The notes: a model not told the origin generated them from the sequence alone. Numbered from the stretch's first letter, positions 18,260 to 27,062 are shown. The stretch: DNA of 64,000 nucleotides from Crossiella cryophila (GCF_014204915.1 NZ_JACHMH010000001.1:2356001-2420000); one strand, 5' to 3'. Made by a program: numbers and translations.

Positions 18260-18970
18260 TCACGGAGCCGCCGGTTCCTCCGCGGGCGCCGGGGTCTGCG
18301 GCAGGGGCGCGGCGTCCATCAGCTTCAACGCGATCGCGGCCAGCAGCTGCTCCCGCTCCCGGTCATCGCGCAGCGCCGTGGCCATCTCCACCGCGCGCAT
18401 GGTGTGCGCGCTGCGCACCACCTCGGCGTTCAACAGGTCGAACATCCGGGCCGCGCGTTCCCTGGTGGAGCGGGCCTCGCTCAGGAACAGCGCGGCCACC
18501 GCCTCGCACACCACCCCGCTGGCCGTGCCCAGCCACGCGGCGTCCCCGCCCTGGAACACCAGCAGCCCCACCGAGGCCAGGATCACCATGAACCCGACCC
18601 CGGCCGCCCCGGCGGCCAGCCGGAAGCTCAGCGAACTCTCGGTCAGCGCGGTCTCGTGGTAGTCGGCGTAGAGCTGCAACTGCCGCGCGGTGAAGTCCGC
18701 CTCGGGCCGCCGCACCCCGGCCGCCGGGTCCGGTTCCGGCCCCGGGTCCGGGTCCGGCTCGCTCGGCTGCGCGGGCGCGGGTTCCCTGCGCAGCCCGGCG
18801 GCCACGCCCTCGGCCAGCTCGCGCACTGGCGAGCGGCCGCGGCGGCGGGTGCGCAGCTGGTGCCGCAGCACCGACACGCTCGGCAGCAGCGCGCCTGCCA
18901 CGCCGACCACGAAGAACAACAACCCGGCCACCGCCACCCAGCTGTCCACGGTCGGTGACCGTACGCGCAC
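18260..18970 (-). CDS. Two-helix membrane protein, TRADD-N-associated-domain-like
   Basis: About 236 aa: an N-terminal helix (VAVAGLLFFVVGVAGALLP), a Pro/Asp/Glu-rich linker, then ARQLQLYADYHETALTESS followed by two hydrophobic helices (LAAGAAGVGFMVILASVGLL and ASGVVCEAVAALFLSE). A helical tail with a possible coiled coil follows. The segment YHETALTESSLSFRLA resembles the TRADD-N-associated membrane domain that Pfam describes in bacterial conflict and signalling proteins; this is pattern recognition only. The start is uncertain: GTG 18970 was chosen because upstream residues lack membrane-protein character and no ribosome site is visible. The gene at 19062 is divergent. Confidence 0.6.
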   Translation of the reverse strand: MRVRSPTVDSWVAVAGLLFFVVGVAGALLPSVSVLRHQLRTRRRGRSPVRELAEGVAAGLRREPAPAQPSEPDPDPGPEPDPAAGVRRPEADFTARQLQLYADYHETALTESSLSFRLAAGAAGVGFMVILASVGLLVFQGGDAAWLGTASGVVCEAVAALFLSEARSTRERAARMFDLLNAEVVRSAHTMRAVEMATALRDDREREQLLAAIALKLMDAAPLPQTPAPAEEPAAP

Positions 18971-19061
18971 GCTGTGCCACAACCCAGGCAAACCGGGCAC
19001 ATTGGGCCGAACAGGTGCGTTCCGGCACCCCGGCTGACCGGCTCGGGCTAACCTCGGCCGG

Positions 19062-19778
19062 GTGACGGTCCTGGCCGCCGATTTCACCCCATTCGGTCCC
19101 TCGCACTGGGGTGCGCTCGCGGTGTTCGCGCTCGGCGCCGCGGCGCTGGTGGTGTTCGGCCGCGGCCTGGCCACCGAGTCCGCCCGGCTGCGCGGCAGCC
19201 GGATCCTGGCCGTGCTGCTGCTGGTCTTCCACCTGCCGATGCAGCTCTACGTGCTGCTGCCCTCGGAGTTCGGCATCGGCCACTCACTGCCCTTCCAGCT
19301 CTCCGACCTGGCCTGGATCGCCGCGGTGATCGCGCTGTGGACGCACGCCCGCTGGGCGCTGGCGCTGACCTACTACTGGAACCTCACCCTCACCGTGCAG
19401 GCCCTGGTCACCCCGGTGCTGCGCGGCCCTGACTTCCCCGACTTCGGCTTCCTGATGTTCTTCAGCCAGCACATCTTCGAGGTGTGGGCGGCGGTCTTCC
19501 TGATCTGGGGCCTGCGGCTGCGCCCTGACTGGTGGAGCTACCGGCTCACCCTGGTGGTCACCGCGACCTGGGCCGTGGTGATGTCCGTCTTCAATCCACT
19601 GGCCGGAACCAATTACGGCTTCCTCAGCGAGAAGCCCCCGGTAGGCACGTTGCTGGATCAGATGGGCGGCTGGCCGTGGTACCTGTTCCTGGGATACGCC
19701 CTGCTCAGCGGGGCTTGGGCGCTGATGACCTGGCCCTGGGTCGTGATCACGGCAAGATCGCGCCAGCCGGCCGGCTGA
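19062..19778 (+). CDS. TIGR02206-family (YwaF-like) membrane protein
   Basis: 238-aa polytopic membrane protein with about seven helices. Motifs typical of the family are visible: HLPMQLYVLLPSEFGIGHSLP (in part, near 66-86), FQLSDLAWIAAVIAL, TYYWNLTLTVQAL and GTNYGFLSEKP (near 186-196). The GTG start at 19062 follows GGCCGG without a clear ribosome site, so leaderless or weak initiation is possible. No function is established for the family. It is monocistronic by position. Confidence 0.85.
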   Translation: MTVLAADFTPFGPSHWGALAVFALGAAALVVFGRGLATESARLRGSRILAVLLLVFHLPMQLYVLLPSEFGIGHSLPFQLSDLAWIAAVIALWTHARWALALTYYWNLTLTVQALVTPVLRGPDFPDFGFLMFFSQHIFEVWAAVFLIWGLRLRPDWWSYRLTLVVTATWAVVMSVFNPLAGTNYGFLSEKPPVGTLLDQMGGWPWYLFLGYALLSGAWALMTWPWVVITARSRQPAG

Positions 19779-19946
19779 CCCTCAATCGGCATGTTTTACC
19801 AGGCCGCGCCGCGACATGATCGCGGGGTATGTGTGCTTGCTCCGCTCTGCGCACCAGGTATGCTGCGGCCAGGACAAATACTGAGACGAGCGGGGCCCGT
19901 CGGCTATCGGCCGACCGCCCTGCCCCGGGTACGAGGGGGTCGAGCC

Positions 19947-20123
19947 ATGGGGCGCGGCCGAGCTAAGGCCAAGCAGGCGAAGGTCGCACGCGAGATCAAG
20001 TACAGCTCGCCGACCACCGACCTCGAGGCCCTTCAGCGAGAGCTGTCCGGACCATCGAGCGGCGGCCGTCAGGTCGACGATCGATTTGACAACAGCGACG
20101 ATCGTTACCAAGACAGGTATTGA
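19947..20123 (+). CDS. DUF3073 small protein
   Basis: 58-aa basic/acidic protein beginning MGRGRAKAKQAKVAREIKYS, followed by TDLEALQRELSG, which is the DUF3073 family pattern found throughout actinobacteria. The tail is Asp/Arg/Tyr-rich and probably disordered. ATG 19947 has GAGGGGG (19933-19939) upstream; a longer frame begins at 19791 but its extra residues lack the family signature. The function is unknown; the conserved basic N-terminus suggests nucleic-acid or ribosome contact (speculative). Confidence 0.92.
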   Translation: MGRGRAKAKQAKVAREIKYSSPTTDLEALQRELSGPSSGGRQVDDRFDNSDDRYQDRY

Positions 20124-20180
20124 GACTGTCCACTCACCGGGCCCCGTGACGGTGCCCGGCGTACCTACTGATGCCCGAGT

Positions 20181-20213
20181 CCCGCCGGTGGCGCTGTCCG
20201 CGTCATCGGCGGG
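20181..20213. terminator. Hairpin between DUF3073 and ACP genes
   Basis: CCCGCCG (20181-20187) pairs with CGGCGGG (20207-20213) at the point where the DUF3073 gene and the ACP operon converge. The right arm overlaps the ACP stop codon. A second, weaker hairpin (ACCGGGC with GCCCGGC) lies at about 20137-20160. Confidence 0.55.
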
Positions 20214-20457
20214 TTCTCGTGCCGACAAACGCGGCCAGGCTGGCGATGGACTCCAACGAGTCCAGGTTCATGTCCTCATCCGCCACATCCACGCCGAACC
20301 GCTGCTGGATCGCGCTGAGCAACTTCAGCCCGGCCAGCGAGGTCAGGCCGATCTCCGGCGCGAACAGGCCGGTGTCCGCGGGCAGCGCGTCGATCGCCGC
20401 GCGGTCCAGTTCGACGGCCTCGGCCAGCAGACCGCGGATCTCCGCCTCGACGCTCAT
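20203..20457 (-). CDS. Acyl carrier protein
   Basis: 84-aa ACP. The phosphopantetheine site is IGLTSLAGLKLLSAI with Ser40; the usual DSL is replaced by TSL, an unusual but workable variant seen in stand-alone carriers. It is last in a minus-strand operon after the FkbH-like gene, whose stop it overlaps by 4 bp. FkbH-type HAD proteins load a three-carbon unit from 1,3-bisphosphoglycerate onto an ACP, so this is the likely carrier partner. It is not next to any fatty-acid-synthesis gene, which argues against a housekeeping role. Confidence 0.9.
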   Translation of the reverse strand: MSVEAEIRGLLAEAVELDRAAIDALPADTGLFAPEIGLTSLAGLKLLSAIQQRFGVDVADEDMNLDSLESIASLAAFVGTRTRR

Positions 20458-21518
20458 GTCGTGGTCTCCAGTTCCAGGTACTCGGGGTAGTCGGGCAGCA
20501 CGCCCTCGTCCAGCCTGCGGCCCAGGATCGCCAGGTCCGCGGGCTGCGGGCCGGTGACGCGCAGCCCGCACTGCCGGAACAGCACCCGCAGCTCCACGTT
20601 CGCCCCGGTCGGCCGCACCGGCACGTGCAGTTCCCGCGCGCCCTCGGCCAGCGCCCGGTCCATCACCCAGCGCAGGAACGCGGGTGCGACGCCTCGCCCG
20701 GCCACCCGGCAGGACAACGCGAGCAACCGCACCCGCCAGGTCACCGGATCCCGCTCGCCCGCCGCGGCCTTCTCGATCACCGCCGCGCCGATCAGCCCGT
20801 AGCCGCCGAACCGGTCCGAGAGTTCCGCCACCGGCAAGAACCACCCGTCCGGGTCAGTCAGCCTGGTCAGTACTTCCTCGACCGGCGGCACATCGCCAGT
20901 GGTGTTCATCCGGTGCGTGCGCCGGGCCAGCTCGACCAGCCGCGGCACATCGGCCGCGGTGGCCGGGCACAGCGTGAGCCGCATCCCGCACCAGCGCAGG
21001 AATTCCGCCCGCGAGCCGGTGAAGGCGGTCTCGGCGTCCTTGCGCCGGGCCTCCTCGCGGTAGCGGCTGACCCGGCCGCGGGCCTCCGGGGTCAGCGCCG
21101 CCGGGTCCAGCTCGGGCGAGTCCAGCAGCCCGGCCGCCTGCTCCGGGGCCAGCACCAGCACCTCGGGCAGGGCCGCGGCCACCTCGGCCCGCTCGAACGG
21201 GTTGTCGTCCACGAAGGCCAGCGCGGCCAGCCCGATGCCCAGCTCGGCGCTGATCCGGCGCAGCGCCACGCTCTTGTCCTGCCAGTCCGCCTGCGGCGCG
21301 ACGAACCGCTCGGCCAGCGGCTCATCCGCCAGCAGCAGGTCCAGGATGGAGGGATCGGTGCGGCTGGCGATGCTGCTCATGACCCCGCGCGCGGCGAGTT
21401 CGTCGATCAGCGCCAGCACCGCGGGCCGGGGTGCGGGCAGGGTCTCGGTGGTCTGCTCGACGGCGATGCCGTCCCAGAGCGTGCCGTCGAGGTCCCACAC
21501 CACGCACTTGACGCTCAT
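20454..21518 (-). CDS. FkbH-like HAD-IIIC family protein
   Basis: 354-aa two-domain protein. The N-terminal HAD fold has the nucleophile motif VVWDLDGTLWDGI (Asp near 9 and 11), the Ser/Thr motif SSIASRTDP and the acidic motif FVDDNPFERAEV. The C-terminal domain (about 175-350) has GNAT-like character (GLIGAAVIEKA, SCRVAGRGVAPAFL). This pairing is the hallmark of FkbH/OzmB/RkD-type proteins that dephosphorylate bisphosphoglycerate and tether glycerate to an ACP. It overlaps the ACP gene and follows the GNAT gene directly. Confidence 0.88.
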   Translation of the reverse strand: MSVKCVVWDLDGTLWDGIAVEQTTETLPAPRPAVLALIDELAARGVMSSIASRTDPSILDLLLADEPLAERFVAPQADWQDKSVALRRISAELGIGLAALAFVDDNPFERAEVAAALPEVLVLAPEQAAGLLDSPELDPAALTPEARGRVSRYREEARRKDAETAFTGSRAEFLRWCGMRLTLCPATAADVPRLVELARRTHRMNTTGDVPPVEEVLTRLTDPDGWFLPVAELSDRFGGYGLIGAAVIEKAAAGERDPVTWRVRLLALSCRVAGRGVAPAFLRWVMDRALAEGARELHVPVRPTGANVELRVLFRQCGLRVTGPQPADLAILGRRLDEGVLPDYPEYLELETTT

Positions 21519-21983
21519 CTACCGCTTCCGCCGGTCGAGCTTCATGGTCAGGTGCGCGGCCTCGAACCCGAACTGGCGGTAGAGCACCCGCATCGGCAGG
21601 TTGCCCGAGAACACCTTGCCCACCACCTCGGTGACGCCGTGCGCGTCCACGTGGTCCAGCCCGGCCTGCAGCAGCAGCTCACCGACCTGGGTGCGCTCGG
21701 GGATCTCGGCGACGGCCAGCGAGCGGAAGTTGGCGTAGCGCTGCCCGCTCATCGGGTTGGTGTTGACCGTGATCCACAGCCAGCCCGCCGCGGGCTCGTC
21801 ACCCCGGCAGGCCACGAACATGCCCTCGGCGGACTTGGCCATCGCCTTGGCCATCCGCTTCTCCTGCACGTCCAGGTCGTCGATCGCGTCGTCCTGGAAG
21901 GAGATCCGGGCGATCTCCGCCTCGAACTCGGCCAGCCTGCGCAGATCGGACTCGACCGCGGGCCGCACCTGGAAATCGGTCAC
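21519..21983 (-). CDS. GNAT-family N-acyltransferase
   Basis: 154-aa single-domain GNAT. The acceptor/donor region is ANFRSLAVAEIPERTQVGELLL, read in two parts: ANFRSLAVAEIP (beta-4) and RTQVGELLLQAGLDH (pyrophosphate-binding turn and helix). It ends VLYRQFGFEAAHLTMKLDRR. The turn lacks the strict Q/RxxGxG/A form but keeps VGELLL. GTG 21983 was chosen because GGAGAG lies 5 nt upstream and the start overlaps the stop of the preceding gene by 4 bp. By position it may transfer an acyl group, perhaps from the ACP in the same operon, to an amine made by the preceding enzyme (inference). Confidence 0.87.
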   Translation of the reverse strand: MTDFQVRPAVESDLRRLAEFEAEIARISFQDDAIDDLDVQEKRMAKAMAKSAEGMFVACRGDEPAAGWLWITVNTNPMSGQRYANFRSLAVAEIPERTQVGELLLQAGLDHVDAHGVTEVVGKVFSGNLPMRVLYRQFGFEAAHLTMKLDRRKR

Positions 21984-23152
21984 GAACTCTCTCCGATGAG
22001 CTGGAGCGGCCGGAACGGTCCCTTGCCGCACTTCGGGCAGCCCGCGGCACGCAGGTCGGCCACCGAGTTCCACTCCGCGCCCGCGCCGACCGGGAACTTC
22101 GCCGCGCAGTTGCCGCACTCGTACTCGCGCTGCCTGCTGCGCTTCTCCCTGGTGTACAGCGGACCCTGGTAGGCCCCGGACACGGCCGAGGCGGTGCCCT
22201 CGGTGGTCAGCAGGTGCTGGAAGAAGCCGGTGCCGCCCAGGATGCCGCTGCCCTGGTACTCGTTGAAGTTGCGGATCAGGCTGTGCGTGACCAGGTTCAG
22301 CCCGAGGATCTCCTTCTGCACCGCCAGCATCTCATCCGGCCCCTTGGCGCCGAAGGAGAAGAAGATGCTCTGCGCGGGCCCCGGCCGCAGCCCCTCGACC
22401 GCCCTGGACAGGAACAGTCGCGCGCCCTCGGCGGTGTAGGGCGGGTCGGTCATGGCCGCGTCGAACTGCCCGGCCAGCCGCTGCGGCAGTGGCTCCCGCA
22501 GGTCGTGCTTTGCCAGGTCGACCCGGAAGTCCATGGTGGAGGCGGTGTCGGCGATGAAGTCGAGCACCTCGTCGGAGATGTCCGCGACCGCCAGCCGGGA
22601 CACCAGCGAGACACCCAGCGCCTGCTCGACCACCGCGATCGCGATGGAGATCTGGTCGTCGTCACCGACCAGCAGCACTGAGGACCCGGGCAGCACTCCC
22701 GCCCTGATCAGCGCCAGCACCCGGCGCACCTTGGTCTCGGCGGTGCAGTGCGACTGGTCCAGCGCCAGATCCGCCCCCGGCCCGGCCGCGGAGATCCGCC
22801 GCAACTGCTCGACGGCCTCCTGCAACGCCCGCGGGATCGGGATCTCCAGCCCGCCGCAGCGCGAGCAGTCGGTGTCCAGGTCCAGCCCGAGCCCGAGGTG
22901 CGCGATCAGCTCCAGCCCGTCCTCGGTCAGCCGGGACGGCCGCTGCTCGCCCAGCAACCCGTGCCGCCGCAGCTCATTGCCCACCGCGGCCACGATCGGC
23001 ACCGGCAACCCGGTATGCCTGCTCACATCCCTGGTGGAGGCGGGTCCGATCTGCCGGAACGCGCGGACCACGGCCCGCACCCCGGCGGGCCCTTCCTGAA
23101 GCCGGACCGCCTCGGCGATCTCGGCCAGCACCTCGTTGCCGTGCGTGCTCAC
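21980..23152 (-). CDS. Branched-chain polyamine synthase homologue (BpsA/DUF43) with C-terminal zinc ribbon
   Basis: 390-aa protein. The N-terminal winged helix (about 22-85) precedes a CSRC pair (96-99), then a Rossmann-type aminopropyltransferase domain (about 135-320) with the family motifs VGDDDQISIAI (163-173) and MTDPPYTAEG (234-243). A C-terminal extension holds CGNC (346-349) and CPKC (372-375), a probable zinc ribbon. BpsA of Thermococcus transfers aminopropyl groups from decarboxylated SAM onto spermidine to give branched polyamines. GTG 23152 starts the operon; a TATACT -10-like element lies at 23191-23196. The substrate here may differ, because the downstream genes are acyl-transfer genes. 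Confidence 0.85.
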   Translation of the reverse strand: MSTHGNEVLAEIAEAVRLQEGPAGVRAVVRAFRQIGPASTRDVSRHTGLPVPIVAAVGNELRRHGLLGEQRPSRLTEDGLELIAHLGLGLDLDTDCSRCGGLEIPIPRALQEAVEQLRRISAAGPGADLALDQSHCTAETKVRRVLALIRAGVLPGSSVLLVGDDDQISIAIAVVEQALGVSLVSRLAVADISDEVLDFIADTASTMDFRVDLAKHDLREPLPQRLAGQFDAAMTDPPYTAEGARLFLSRAVEGLRPGPAQSIFFSFGAKGPDEMLAVQKEILGLNLVTHSLIRNFNEYQGSGILGGTGFFQHLLTTEGTASAVSGAYQGPLYTREKRSRQREYECGNCAAKFPVGAGAEWNSVADLRAAGCPKCGKGPFRPLQLIGESS

Positions 23153-23205
23153 AATGGGTCGCCACCCGCGCTGATCTGCATGATTGGCCGAGTATAACTA
23201 GGCCA

Positions 23206-24756
23206 TCAGCGTGGGTTGCGGCACAGCTCCAGCACCGAGTCCTCGCCCTTGGCACACGGCAGGTAGCTGGCCGCGCGCAGCTTCTCCCGAGCCGAATCCG
23301 AGCCGAGGTGCCGGAGCAGGTGGCCGAGGATGGAGGAGCTGGCCGGGGTGCCGTTGGTGTAGAGGTACTCCACCGTCCAGAACGGGTAGCTGGTGTCCTG
23401 CTTCGGGTCGATGTGCTCGTAGATCGGCTCCTTGCCGCCCAGCCGGACCCGGACCAGCTTCGGGTACTTCGCCCGGTCCGCGGCGGTCTGGGCCTCGGCG
23501 TAGCCGATCGCGCCGTCCACCGCGTTCACCCGGTCCAGCAGTTCGCTGGTGCGGGCGCGTTCGCAGCGGGTCCAGGGCACGCCGGGGTTGCGGTCGTTGG
23601 TCTCGCAGAACTGGGAGGTCAGGCTGGGGGAGAGGCGGTCCTCGGGGAAGCCCAGCACGTACTTCTCGAAGGTGGTGCGGCTGCCGGAGGAGCCGGTGCG
23701 GCTGACGATCCGGATCGGCAGGCTGACCCCGGCCCTGACCTGGCCCCAGTTGGTGAACTCGCCGGAGTAGATCTTGCGCAGCTGGTCCAGGGTCAGGTCG
23801 GTGATGCCCTGTTTGGACACCTCCTCGTTGACCACCACGCTGAACACGATGGCGGCCAGCGGTTTCGGCTTCAGCTCGGGCGCCACGTCCCCGGCGTGCC
23901 CGTCGGAGATGGTGGCCAGCCGCTCGGTCGGCCCGGCCGCCTGGAGCTGTTGCAGGCCCTCCAGGCTGCTGTTGGGCTCCAACTTGATCTCGGTGCCGGC
24001 GCAGTCGGCCAGGTGGCCCTTGGTGATCTCCTCGGCGATCGGCGCGAACGCGGTGGACCCGATCACCCGGACCTGCCCGTCGCCCCCGCAGTCCTCCGGC
24101 GCCGTCCTGGTGGAGACGATCAGCACCACCAGCACCATCGGCGTCAGCGCGCCCGCCACCCAGCGCAACACCCGCTGCCGGGTCACCCGCCGCTGCGCCG
24201 CCTCGTCCTGGATCAGCCCGCCGTGCAACTGCCCCCGGCTCTGCCGCACGCCCTTCTCGGTGCCGGAGAGCAGCACCGCGAACTTGAACCGCTCCCGCCG
24301 GTTCAGGTGCACCTTGGGCAGGGTGACCTCGTTGCCGGCGTGCTCCAGCTCGGTGCTGAACCGCTCCTTGATGTCATCGGATGCCTCGGAGACCTTGACC
24401 GCCACCACCTCGCGCGCGCCGAAGGTGAAGCGCAACCGGTTGACGTACTCCGGCTCGGCCACATCGGTGCTGCCGGAGTTGCGGATGGCCAGGATCACCA
24501 TGCTCGGCTGATCCACCTTGCGCCCGAGGAAGAAGTGCTCCAGCTCGCCGAACTCCCCCGGCAGGCTCAGGTTCAGCCCGGAGTCGAACACCACCCGCCA
24601 GGCCAGCCGGTTCCGCTCGAACAGGTACCGGTCCACCACCAGCCAGACCACCACCACGGTCAACCCGGCGACCAGCACCCACAACCCGGTCTCACTGGTG
24701 AGCGCGCCACCCAGCAGATCCAGCATCCCCAACACGGTGCCGAAGAATCCGGCCAT
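23206..24756 (-). CDS. Membrane protein with PstS-like substrate-binding domain
   Basis: 516-aa protein. One N-terminal helix (GLWVLVAGLTVVVVWLVVD, about 23-41) precedes a cytoplasmic beta-rich region (about 50-205), a second helix (AGALTPMVLVVLIVS, about 213-228), and an extracytoplasmic PBP-like domain (about 240-510). The latter is recognisable as PstS-like from VIGSTAFAPIAEEI, IYSGEFTNWGQV and RIVSRTGSSGSRTTFEKYVLG. PstS normally is a lipoprotein partner of PstCA; here it is fused to membrane segments and no Pst transporter is nearby. ATG 24756 has GAGGGGG upstream. A sensing role for phosphate or another anion is inferred. Confidence 0.82.
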   Translation of the reverse strand: MAGFFGTVLGMLDLLGGALTSETGLWVLVAGLTVVVVWLVVDRYLFERNRLAWRVVFDSGLNLSLPGEFGELEHFFLGRKVDQPSMVILAIRNSGSTDVAEPEYVNRLRFTFGAREVVAVKVSEASDDIKERFSTELEHAGNEVTLPKVHLNRRERFKFAVLLSGTEKGVRQSRGQLHGGLIQDEAAQRRVTRQRVLRWVAGALTPMVLVVLIVSTRTAPEDCGGDGQVRVIGSTAFAPIAEEITKGHLADCAGTEIKLEPNSSLEGLQQLQAAGPTERLATISDGHAGDVAPELKPKPLAAIVFSVVVNEEVSKQGITDLTLDQLRKIYSGEFTNWGQVRAGVSLPIRIVSRTGSSGSRTTFEKYVLGFPEDRLSPSLTSQFCETNDRNPGVPWTRCERARTSELLDRVNAVDGAIGYAEAQTAADRAKYPKLVRVRLGGKEPIYEHIDPKQDTSYPFWTVEYLYTNGTPASSSILGHLLRHLGSDSAREKLRAASYLPCAKGEDSVLELCRNPR

Positions 24757-24878
24757 GCCCGCCCCCTCGGCAGCTCGGCTGGCCAACGGTGGCAGGCGCG
24801 CGGGGGGTGGGGGACGGGGGTTACGGAAGCGGGATGGCTTCGCTACGTGGGTGGCCGGGGGTTGAACGCCGGTGAAAC

Positions 24879-26135
24879 TCAGCGCGCGATGGCGGCGGCG
24901 TCCCGGTCCGGCTGGATCAGCAGCCAGGCCGCCACCCCGCCGAGCACCGCGCAGCCGCCGAAGAGCTGGAACGCCTGGCTGAACCCGGCCGCGGGCGATT
25001 CCGCCGCGCCCACCAGCACGCCGGTCAGCCAGGGCCCGAGCAGGCCGGCGAGGCTGTAGACGGCGACCAGGAAGCCGACTGTGCTGGCCTGTTGGCCTGC
25101 CGGGGCGATGTGTGAGACGGCCGCGGTGGCCAGTGGGAAGACGGCCACCCCGATGCCGTAGCCGAGGACCACCACGGTGAGGGCGAGATATCTGTTGTCC
25201 AGCAACGGGACCAGCATCAGCAGGCCGCCGCCGACGAGCAGGCCGACGGCGCTGAAGATGCCGCGGGTGAGGCGGCTGGAGGCGCCGCGGCTGAGCAGGC
25301 GGTCGCTGATCGCGGAGATGCCGACCATGACGATGATCGAGGAGATGCTGGGCAGGCCGAACATCACGCCCGCCTGGACGCGGCTGAAGCCGAGTGCCTT
25401 CTCCAGGTAGGAGGGCAGCCAGGTGAGCAGCATGGAGACCAGGGCGTACATCGGGAAGGCGGCCAGCACGCAGCCGATGAAGGTGCGGGAGAGGCCGATC
25501 CGGCGGAACGGCACCACCTTCCGCCTGCCCTCCACCCGCAGCGGTCCGTCCCCGCCGACGAAGAACCAGGCCACTGACCAGACCACGCCCAGCAGGATCA
25601 GCGTCACGAACGCCGCCCGCCAGCCGTAGCCGACGATGATGAAGGTCAGCACCGGCGCCACCGCGATCTTGGCGATCGAGGACCCGGCAGTGATCCACGC
25701 CCCGGGCAGCGCCCGCTTCTCCTTGGGGAACCAGGTGAACGCGCTCGCCGCGGCCATCGCGGTGGCCGGGCCCTCGGCCGCGCCCAGGGCGATCCGGCTG
25801 ATCAGCAGCGAGGTACCGGTGGCCGAGAGCAGCACCGGCAGCTGGGTCAGCGACCAGGCGATGGCCAGCCCGATCAGCACCCACTGCGCCCGCACCCGGT
25901 CGGCCAGGAACCCGACCAGCACCCCGGTCACGCTGAACAGGAGGAAGAACGAGCTGCCGATGAAGCCCAGCTCGGCTGGGGAGATCCGCAGCTCCGCCAT
26001 CAACGGCTCGGCCGCCAGGCCCAGGATGGACTTGTCCGCCCAGTTGATGACGATGAAGATCACCAGCATCCCGGTGACCGTCCACGCCCGCACCGGATCC
26101 GGCGCGACCACCCCTGCCCGATCCGTCACCGTCAT
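24879..26135 (-). CDS. MFS transporter, anion:cation symporter-like
   Basis: 418-aa permease with about 12 helices. NWADKSILGLAAEPLMAEL at the N-terminus and GFLADRVRAQWVLIGLA (loop 2-3) are typical of the ACS branch (organic-anion/H+ symport), as is FTWFPKEKRALPGAW in the middle. ATG 26135 was chosen over in-frame GTG/TTG starts upstream since it directly precedes the first conserved segment; no ribosome site is clear. The substrate, perhaps a sugar acid or other carboxylate, cannot be named from sequence. It stands alone. Confidence 0.85.
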   Translation of the reverse strand: MTVTDRAGVVAPDPVRAWTVTGMLVIFIVINWADKSILGLAAEPLMAELRISPAELGFIGSSFFLLFSVTGVLVGFLADRVRAQWVLIGLAIAWSLTQLPVLLSATGTSLLISRIALGAAEGPATAMAAASAFTWFPKEKRALPGAWITAGSSIAKIAVAPVLTFIIVGYGWRAAFVTLILLGVVWSVAWFFVGGDGPLRVEGRRKVVPFRRIGLSRTFIGCVLAAFPMYALVSMLLTWLPSYLEKALGFSRVQAGVMFGLPSISSIIVMVGISAISDRLLSRGASSRLTRGIFSAVGLLVGGGLLMLVPLLDNRYLALTVVVLGYGIGVAVFPLATAAVSHIAPAGQQASTVGFLVAVYSLAGLLGPWLTGVLVGAAESPAAGFSQAFQLFGGCAVLGGVAAWLLIQPDRDAAAIAR

Positions 26136-26220
26136 GACGTTGATCACACCCGCTGGACCCGGGGGCGACAAGCACCCGAACGGGCCGAGCGCGGCAACTT
26201 CCGGACAGGTCCGGGGCGGT

Positions 26221-26871
26221 TCAGACCCTGGCGATGGCGGCCGCGACCACCGGCGCCATCCGGTTCAGTTCTTTGTGCACCGCCTGCTCCGACCGGCTGC
26301 GCAGCGCCGTGGCGACCGCGATGTCCCCCTTGGCCGTCAGCAGCAGGCAGGAACCGAAGCCCTGTTCCTCCTGCCACCCGCACGCCGCGTGCTGCGCGTC
26401 CACACCGGGCAGCGCGGGCAACCGCACTTCCCCGGTGATGGTGAAGGTCAGCTGGGAGTCCCGATAGGCGCCGCAGCCGAGCTGCTGCTTCGCCTGGGCG
26501 ATGGCCTCGGCCGCCCGGCCGTCGCGGTGGTGCACGACGAACTGTTCCAGCACGATGATCTTTGACTCGGGATCGGTCGCCTGCCACTCGACCCTGGCGA
26601 TGTGGTCGATGCGCTGGTCTGCCTGGGTGCGATCACAGGAGTGGACCAGGGCGTTCTTGCGGTTCTCCGACTCGATGAACGGCTGGAAAACGACGTCTTC
26701 CCGGTAGCCGGCCTTCGCCATATCCGCTGCGGTGGGCACCGCGCGGGCCAGCCGGAGTATCGGGGACTCGGCGAGGCCGGTGGGCGCCGGGGCCGGTGGT
26801 GGGGTGGTGCAGGCGGTGCCGGATAGGACGGCGGCGAGCAGCACGAAGACGAGCGCGTGAGTACGACGCAT
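26221..26871 (-). CDS. Secreted lipoprotein, function unknown
   Basis: 216-aa lipoprotein with signal peptide MRRTHALVFVLLAAVLSG and lipobox TAC (Cys about 21), followed by a Pro-rich spacer. The mature domain has Cys residues near HSCDRTQAD, QLGCGAYRD, HAACGWQEE and GSCLLLTA, likely forming two disulfides, and a beta-rich pattern. ATG 26871 has a G-rich ribosome site (GGGGGGAAC) upstream. It is divergent from the MFS gene at 27063. It does not match a family I can name. Confidence 0.78.
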   Translation of the reverse strand: MRRTHALVFVLLAAVLSGTACTTPPPAPAPTGLAESPILRLARAVPTAADMAKAGYREDVVFQPFIESENRKNALVHSCDRTQADQRIDHIARVEWQATDPESKIIVLEQFVVHHRDGRAAEAIAQAKQQLGCGAYRDSQLTFTITGEVRLPALPGVDAQHAACGWQEEQGFGSCLLLTAKGDIAVATALRSRSEQAVHKELNRMAPVVAAAIARV

Positions 26872-27062
26872 GTGGAAGTTCCCCCCTGGAACGTGAAGCA
26901 CGAACGGTAAGCGGTGGGGCTGACCAGGGGCAAGAGGTCTACCCGGGTGGGTGGCTGGGCGGCCTGCCTGACGGTCGGGGACGCCCTGGGCATGGCGCAC
27001 AGTGATCGGTTGGGTACGGAGCACTATCTTTCGGGGACTCTTGGCGACTTCCGAGGAGATTC

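Noticed and set aside
20203-23152. Part of a large polyketide cluster (because of FkbH and ACP)
   Set aside because: No ketosynthase module lies near; the operon is bounded by DUF3073 on one side and a PstS-like gene on the other.
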